NCBI GenBank assembly: GCA_037951165.1
Contig: JBBDHG010000476.1
Span: forward strand, 227,501 to 291,500
DNA: 64,000 nucleotides
Source of the DNA: Lophius americanus
Lineage: Eukaryota; Chordata; Actinopteri; Lophiiformes; Lophiidae
Reading direction: 5' to 3'
In this document: in pieces, positions 60,601 to 64,000 of the stretch
How positions within the stretch are numbered: position 1 is the first letter of the stretch
Layout of the letters: each line of letters begins with the position of its first letter
The notes under the pieces: model-generated
Database searches by the model: none
Told to the model about the DNA's origin: nothing
What the model saw: only the letters and a program-made list of their open reading frames with translations
Position numbers and translations under genes: made by a program

Positions 60601-63600
60601 GATTTCAGAAATGAAATTTACATCCATGCTTTTTCGGCTAGTTTCAAGATTTGACGTGATAAATGATGTTTTCACCTCTGAGAAGTTGATTTTCTGATAG
60701 AAGACAGGCATCACGTGGTCCCATGTGATTTTAAGGATCCAGGATGGGCTGAAGGCAGGATTGCTTTTCAGCTCCTCAAACTTTGTCACTTCCTCAGCCG
60801 TACGATTAAAGACTATCTGGGAGTAGACGTCGGACATATCACTCACATGGTATTCCTAGAAGAAGAAAAAATGAAGCACAGTTTGCAGCATAAAGTGATT
60901 ATTAATCATAGATTGTGACATAGCAGCCATTTTTTTGTTGACTTATAATAAAGCCATGTCTCATTTTGACAGCAGCCTGGCTCCATGATGACTGGTGACA
61001 ACTAACCTGATAGAAGAGCTGCCCATCTCCAAGTGTGAGGTCAGCATCATCCCAAAAGACCGCCAGCAGCGACACGTTCATGTCGTCAGGGAAACCACTG
61101 GCTGGAGGAGAAGGTAAGAGGTACTGCTCATTCTCAGCCACGGATTGAAACTGGACGAAGCCGTTATCAGAAAACTGAGAGGGGAGAAGATGAAGGAAGA
61201 TATGAGACATAAAAGCAAACAGATTGATTATAATTTGTCTTAAAATCACACCTTTGTGGATAATATGGTGATACTTAAAGTACTGGGAACTACTGCAATG
61301 CACTTTTACCGGGGTGAATTGTCAAAGCATTTAAGTAGTTTGAATTATGAGTTATAATATGACACTCCCTTCAGCCATAACATTATAACCAGTGGCAGGT
61401 GACGCCCTAAAAACAGGGTCAAATCGTCTCCTTAACTGCAGGACCGTTGATGGGCAGCGAACCGGTGTTGTCCAAATCCCACAGAAGAATTATAATGTAA
61501 TGGCTGATAGACGTACAGTCCACCATTTTTACTTCACCTACCATATTTAAAACACTTACGTCGTACTACATTTATATATTTAAAGCGGACAGTTAATATC
61601 CAAACGTTTAACAATCATTTCAAAATAAGAATAATGAGGAATTGTTCATTCTTGTTTGAGATACGTCGTCATAATCTCGTCCTGCGGATAAATTCACTTA
61701 AAAACTCACATACAATCTGTCGTACAAAACTCCCAGAAATGGGAAACCCATGGGTGGAGTGATGTACGGGGAGTTTCCGTCTTTTGCGTCCATTTTTATT
61801 CCATTATCGCCAACCTCTGCTCCAAAAGGGTAAAGGCGGCTCTCTATTGGGGGAAGCACAGACAATGAAGTAACTTTATGAAAAATAACTTATTTAGCAT
61901 ATTAGCTTTTTTTTAAAAAAACGTTCGGTCAGTAACTTCAACCGGCTGTGACGTCAGTCTGATCTAAAGTTTGCCCGGTCTTCCTATTTTTATGCCGGGC
62001 GATCGCTGCCCTCTTTGCTAATTCCAGATGGCGCAAATTAGCAAGCTCAGCAAAACACTGCGCTGGATAGTAATAACATTTAACTTAAAGTTAAAAAAAA
62101 CAACTAAAGGAGGGATTAAGGATTTCACACATAGATGGAAGATCATGGATAAAAACTATGATGTGTGAAAACAGCCCATAGTAGAAAGAGAGAAGCTAAA
62201 TATTCCTATATTGTGATAAAATGTTATTGAAATAAGCAAAAAAAACAAAAATATGAGGTAAGGAAATTTTGCTTCTTGGCCAAAATTCCTAAAACAAGCG
62301 TTTAAATCTAGCCAGTTAAACACAGTAATTGGCCTTAAAACTATACGACGCTGTGGTCCCTTACAGCGAGGGTATGTCCCCAAAAAGCCCCCCCATCCTC
62401 TGCATTGAACAACCGTTTCCCTTGATTTAACGCAATAATGTTTACAAAGCAGGGTTTTTTTGTTTTTTTGAAAATGATCCAGGAAATTGTCTTTGAGTTA
62501 ACCAAAATTGCGGACGTGGCAGCAGACGTGATGATGATTCCATAAAACCGCCACTTTTCATATAAAGGAGGAAAAGAATCTTGTTTTCTCTACTGGGGAA
62601 ATTATGCAAACCATCGCTGTACCTTGTTACTGGTTCAAACCAGCTCGGTATCAGGTGGAACTGAATATCTTACCAAGAAAAAAATCTTAAAACTCTTAAA
62701 ATCAGATTATTTCTCTGACTGCATTGAAAACGTTTTTTTTTTTTGCAGTGTGTAAATGTTTCGCGTTAGCACTCGTCACTCAGGAAGCTAGCTAAAGTAG
62801 CTGTAAATGAAAGACAATGGTGGATTAGATATCATGTGTGACTTTTGAATCCATTTCAGTTGTTCACTACATTTTTAGAACAGAGTTCTACAGGAACCTG
62901 GTATTTTCCAAATATCGCTAGCTTAATGGTAGACAGGAGCCAAATAATGGAAACTAAATATTTGCCATATGTATTATATAAAGATTTCTCCAATCTCTGT
63001 TTTGATAAAATTTGCCTTTTCAACCACCTCCAAATGCGCTGAAACCAGAACTGCTAATATTAAAACCACTTTTTCTCTCATCAGTTTTAAGTCGCAAAAA
63101 ACTCAATACAGTCAAAATGAGTTAAGTACTTTGACGAATGAATAAAAAAGAACACACACAAAGCCACACAAAACACACAAACAAAGACATCCAGGTATGA
63201 CAGGATTAAAAAAAAGAACATATAGCTAACCCTTCCGGTTCGTCATTCTGCAGACTGTGCTGTTTTGGGGGCAGGTACAGCTGTAAGACCCGGGCAGGTT
63301 GGTACAGGACGTCTGTCCAGGACATGTCATGGGTGACACACACTCATCTAAGTCCACACATCCGTCTTCTCCATGACCGTTGTCTTTGGTAGCATTCCAG
63401 CCCTGATCGCAAGAGCACTTGAAACCGCCTACATGGTTGGAGCAGGTGGCAGCATGGTGACACCGTCCAATAGCCTGCTCGCACTCATCCAGGTCTACGC
63501 ACTCTGACCCAATACTTAGAAAGCCAGAATTACATACACATGCAAACGACCCTGGTGTGTTACGGCAGCGTGCTTTGGGATGGCAAGATCTGGTCAGGGT

Positions 63601-64000
63601 GACACACTCGTCCACGTCTTTGCACCACGAGTTATTTCCTGTGAAGCCCGGATGGCAGTGACATGAGAACGAGCCGGGGCTGTTCCAGCAGCGAGCCAAT
63701 GAGTGGCAGGGGGAACTCTCACATTCATTGATGTCAACGCAGTTCTGATTCTCTTCACGATACCCCAGTGGACACGAGCAGTTGTGAGTTCCCGGCAGGT
63801 TGGTGCACACCTGGTCAAAGCGACAGGTGTCGTTGTCCTGGCATTCGTCAATATCGCCGCAACCTTGGCTAATAGGTTTGTAACCAGGGGAACATTGACA
63901 GAAGAAGGACCCCGCTGTGTTGTTACATATTGAGTGCTCAGGGCAAGAGTTGCCATCTGGGTTTTGACACTCATCTACATCCTGACACTCTGTACCATTC
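48736..64000 (-). CDS. MUC4-like EGF-NIDO-AMOP-VWD transmembrane protein, 3' part
   Basis: A type I cell-surface glycoprotein of the NIDO-AMOP-VWD family that includes MUC4 and coral mucin-like proteins. Exons in transcript order: 64,000(open)-63,231, 61,843-61,710, 61,174-61,007, 60,855-60,676, 59,515-58,924, 57,566-57,417, 57,181-56,949, 56,765-56,690, 56,571-56,281, 55,656-55,420, 55,337-55,185, 54,782-54,604, 53,939-53,747, 53,660-53,541, 53,460-53,341, 51,899-51,879, 51,740-51,679, 50,744-50,552, 50,325-50,200, 49,165-49,030 and 48,877-48,736. All borders are AG/GT and all phases agree, giving 1,424 codons and TAG. Domains by fragment residue: cbEGFs 1-256, NIDO ~260-450, AMOP ~508-650, VWD ~665-870, cadherin-like ~944-1035, EGFs ~1036-1198, unnamed 1199-1290, EGF 1291-1333, TM ~1344-1372, tail to 1424. 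No mucin Ser/Thr repeat is in the window; the 5' end is off the right edge. Orthology to mammalian MUC4 is not claimed. Confidence 0.9.
49030..49165 (-). CDS. MUC4-like gene: transmembrane exon
   Basis: Encodes ERDRKDESQ, then the hydrophobic stretch LNLILGLVLGIGIPLLLLLL, LAALGFFF and the stop-transfer CCRKK. The donor is gtgagt. A single pass with positive residues on the inner side indicates type I topology. Confidence 0.92.
49430..50090. repeat. Cluster of short palindromes (tcacgttataacgtga)
   Basis: An AT-rich stretch in the intron between the EGF and TM exons. The words tttcacg/cgtgaaa and their joined palindrome atcacgttataacgtgaaaa recur some twenty times with changes, in irregular spacing. 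It looks like an expanded palindromic minisatellite. It has no coding frame. Confidence 0.8.
50200..50744 (-). CDS. MUC4-like gene: membrane-proximal domain and EGF (2 exons)
   Basis: Exon 50,744-50,552 encodes LVDILSMGFQNKFYNASEKD, then EYRINVSSDTPHWYIRDYLA, a ~64-residue part of an unnamed membrane-proximal domain (SEA-like in position, but no GSVVV-type cleavage motif). Exon 50,325-50,200 encodes a calcium-binding EGF starting DLDECKTKEVTCIHPAHC and ending in CVCNGTDVDQTQSCV. Confidence 0.88.
50396..50440 (+). mobile_element. Tc1-type terminal fragment
   Basis: acagccataacattataacc followed by aatgacagg matches the terminus seen at 61,373 (tcagccataacattataacc). Only one end is present. 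It lies in a MUC4-like gene intron. Confidence 0.5.
50820..51500 (-). repeat. Dispersed repeat family A, copy in MUC4-like intron
   Basis: Read on the minus strand it shows two or three monomers with cccctagtg phrases (near 50,970, 51,105, 51,285 and 51,510 as cactaggggg on plus) and caatccagttcttcctc phrases (near 50,930 and 51,395). It fills most of the 934-bp intron. Confidence 0.7.
51629..51678. repeat. CA/GT microsatellite forming a splice donor
   Basis: The repeat abuts exon 51,740-51,679. On the gene strand the exon ends CTCCAACAG and the intron begins gtgtgtgtgtgtgtgt, so the donor is the first unit of the microsatellite. Confidence 0.9.
51679..51899 (-). CDS. MUC4-like gene: 21-nt micro-exon and 62-nt exon
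   Basis: Exon 51,899-51,879 (GDSANPP) has acceptor tttctctgcag and donor gtgaga. Exon 51,740-51,679 encodes FNVFNVSVGWRKSQSDGLQQ. Phases 1-1-0 link the EGF exon at 53,341 to the exon at 50,744, which supports the micro-exon. Confidence 0.82.
52690..53130. repeat. Minisatellite, unit ~22 bp (agtccaggttcatacagtga)
   Basis: About twenty near-identical units of 20-24 bp in head-to-tail array, with alternation of cata/caca and gtgaaa/gtaaaa variants. It lies in the 1.44-kb intron of the MUC4-like gene between the EGF and micro-exon. The units are contiguous without spacers, so it is not a CRISPR. Confidence 0.95.
53341..53939 (-). CDS. MUC4-like gene: EGF-like modules (3 exons)
   Basis: Exon 53,939-53,747 encodes VVGCLCPNGFSGKFCGNIAD, completing the EGF begun upstream, and a second cysteine module ending in KGYKCFEH. 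Exon 53,660-53,541 encodes MCSPPFPFPCHGNAHC and CTCKPGFTGDGYNCT. Exon 53,460-53,341 encodes the calcium-binding EGF DIDECDELSTCPNAKFECKN. Introns of 86 and 80 bp have weak donors (gtccgt and gttcgg), but the phases fit. Confidence 0.88.
54040..54480 (+). repeat. Dispersed repeat family A, copy in MUC4-like intron
   Basis: Carries gagctccccctagtgttgga, caattcagtccttcctcaca, aatgatccatgtcatagttt and a second, more diverged monomer to about 54,480. Plus orientation, antisense to the gene. Confidence 0.7.
54604..55337 (-). CDS. MUC4-like gene: cadherin-like module and EGF start (2 exons)
   Basis: Exon 55,337-55,185 encodes LPPIVTEPTVIRCKVNSTVN, then VVAQDPNGDPITYWLLYP. Exon 54,782-54,604 encodes DDGLLTWTPLGTQPVQLTFK, VSDELSSS and CNCLNGGSCQYD. 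The pattern DPNGDPITY, then GLLTWTP, then FKVSD is that of cadherin-like/dystroglycan-type Ig folds. The donor gtgaga after GGCCGCA is chosen because it keeps phase; the frame otherwise runs into a stop. Confidence 0.85.
55420..55656 (-). CDS. MUC4-like gene: linker exon after VWD
   Basis: Encodes AVPLPESLLFSPPPLVPLGS, then ADVEDLRRYCEGCTQCIHDT and LKALEAKERYRNLALSHG: a proline-rich linker followed by a short helical Cys-containing segment. The acceptor is tttttttctag. No named domain is recognised. Confidence 0.85.
56281..57181 (-). CDS. MUC4-like gene: VWD domain (3 exons)
   Basis: Exons 57,181-56,949, 56,765-56,690 and 56,571-56,281. The domain opens MVYGGLHFITFDGIDYSFRA, then LGEFVVVRL and FTLQGQTDRLHVD. 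It continues IEWRCAEEGDRLQVFVNDVE and ends in LGLMGLWSNNRSDDFLMSNG, with HTFGVSW at the exit. The core TFDG, Y-F, GEF and GLW-N-DDF positions are conserved. The usual GDPH at the start is replaced by GGLH. Confidence 0.92.
57211..57381. mobile_element. hAT-like MITE with perfect 8-bp target duplication
   Basis: The left terminus caggggtggaacta and right terminus tagatccgcccctg are inverted with two mismatches over 14 bp. Both sides are flanked by tttgtagc (57,203-57,210 and 57,382-57,389). It is 171 bp, with no transposase and an internal G13 run near 57,322. It lies in the 235-bp intron before the VWD domain. CAGGGG ends and 8-bp duplications are hallmarks of hAT elements. Confidence 0.92.
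57417..59515 (-). CDS. MUC4-like gene: NIDO end and AMOP domain (2 exons)
   Basis: The large exon 59,515-58,924 encodes TNTFQCILTTDGVRSFALLR (NIDO end), then IMCQRWAMREP, WTDGLFSCPCTRNQA and RCAYEPDGPLLAGYNERYFS. Exon 57,566-57,417 encodes DDLLPFQWCCIDSPLCHLYL, then NKRPLDRCQAY. The Trp/Cys pattern (WTxGLxSCPC, then QWCC, then C-x3-Y-x3-RP-x3-C) is the AMOP domain found in MUC4 and SUSD2. Confidence 0.92.
58314..58756 (-). mobile_element. Dispersed repeat family B, copy with both ends
   Basis: The left end gcagacctccgccaag and right end cttgcgggaggt are approximate inverted repeats. Inside are cagatttctccattgatgtc, tcagcgtctctgttcag, (caaa)n at 58,671-58,710 and cacgcaggagtgaaaac. It is about 440 bp, in a MUC4-like gene intron. 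Its orientation is opposite to the 45,080 copy. Confidence 0.7.
60030..60150 (-). mobile_element. SINE/LINE-tail fragment
   Basis: ttacattggatgcccttcct, gacccgaaccttaatccctt and ttatccaggtttggaaccag are the antisense of the tail at 17,930-18,000. It lies in the 1.16-kb MUC4-like intron. The rest of 59,580-60,030 shows nothing definite beyond C/T-rich sequence. Confidence 0.6.
60676..61843 (-). CDS. MUC4-like gene: NIDO domain (3 exons)
   Basis: Exon 61,843-61,710 encodes ESRLYPFGAEVGDNGIKMDA, then GFPFLGVLYDRLY. Exon 61,174-61,007 encodes FSDNGFVQFQSV and LAVFWDDADLTLGDGQLFYQ. Exon 60,855-60,676 encodes SQIVFNRTAEEV and SWILKITWDHVMPVFYQ. LYPFG, GD, SDNGF, FWDDADL and FYQ are NIDO (nidogen extracellular) hallmarks. 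Phases 0-0-0 join cleanly. Confidence 0.92.
61373..61510. mobile_element. Tc1-type MITE
   Basis: Left end tcagccataacattataacc and right end ttataatgtaatggctga are inverted with two mismatches. The element is about 138 bp, non-coding, in a MUC4-like intron. The interior phrase agtggcaggtgacg is shared in part with the 50,396 scrap. Confidence 0.7.
61844..63230. other. MUC4-like intron between EGF array and NIDO
   Basis: A 1,387-bp intron. It contains a family A fragment at 62,360-62,560 (cccccatcctctgcattgaa, then gaaaatgatccaggaaattg). Elsewhere it is AT-rich with small homopolymers, and I see no other feature. Confidence 0.6.
63231..64000 (-). CDS. MUC4-like gene: six tandem calcium-binding EGFs in one exon
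   Basis: The frame is open without a splice signal from the window edge to donor gttagc. After the tail of a first EGF (NGTECQ) come six modules opening DVDECQ, DIDECQ, DINECE, DVDECV, DLDECE and DLDECV. Each has six cysteines and most carry the N-T/S-x-GS-F/Y-x-C hydroxylation-type core (NTAGSFFCQC, NLPGTHNCSC, NSPGSFSCHC, NTPGSFACVC, NHVGGFKCSC, NLPGSYSCTC). The exon continues beyond 64,000. Confidence 0.95.

Overview
The window is nuclear DNA from a ray-finned fish, most likely a teleost. It has split vertebrate genes with GT-AG introns, very long CA/GT and CT microsatellites, and fish-type interspersed repeats (SINE-like, LINE-like, Tc1 and hAT-like pieces). I see no prokaryotic, plasmid or phage features. 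Almost all of the longest open frames are artefacts of dinucleotide repeats. The real coding sequence lies in about 32 exons, assembled by homology, splice sites and codon phase.

Layout. (1) At 2,261-23,237 on the + strand are the last five coding exons of a TTC7 gene. Its residues match TTC7A better than TTC7B as I remember the human proteins. The gene starts left of the window. (2) At 23,560-35,110 is a repeat-rich intergenic stretch with no gene I can support. (3) At 36,334-40,934 on the - strand is a complete six-exon calmodulin gene of 149 codons. Its introns fall at the positions I recall for vertebrate CALM genes, and a 3' UTR of about 1.2 kb runs down to about 35,110. (4) At 41,400-48,670 is an intergenic stretch with degenerate Tc1 and LINE pieces and one unique segment. 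(5) From 48,736 past the right edge, on the - strand, is the 3' part of a large gene for a type I membrane protein: tandem calcium-binding EGF repeats, NIDO, AMOP, VWD, a cadherin-like module, more EGFs, one transmembrane helix and a short tail. I resolved 21 exons (1,424 codons plus stop) and all join in phase.

TTC7 and calmodulin are convergent neighbours here. In human, TTC7A lies near CALM2 and TTC7B near CALM1, so the pairing probably predates the vertebrate genome duplications. TTC7 scaffolds the plasma-membrane PI4KA complex, calmodulin is the cytosolic calcium sensor, and the third gene encodes a MUC4-like cell-surface protein. I see no sign that the three work as one system.

The most notable points are the MUC4-like gene with an N-terminal EGF array and a VWD domain lacking the GDPH cleavage motif; a 171-bp hAT-like element with a perfect 8-bp target duplication next to one of its splice acceptors; a splice donor that is the first GT of a microsatellite; a perfect 119-bp-arm inverted repeat in a ttc7a intron; and several dispersed repeat families that I cannot name.
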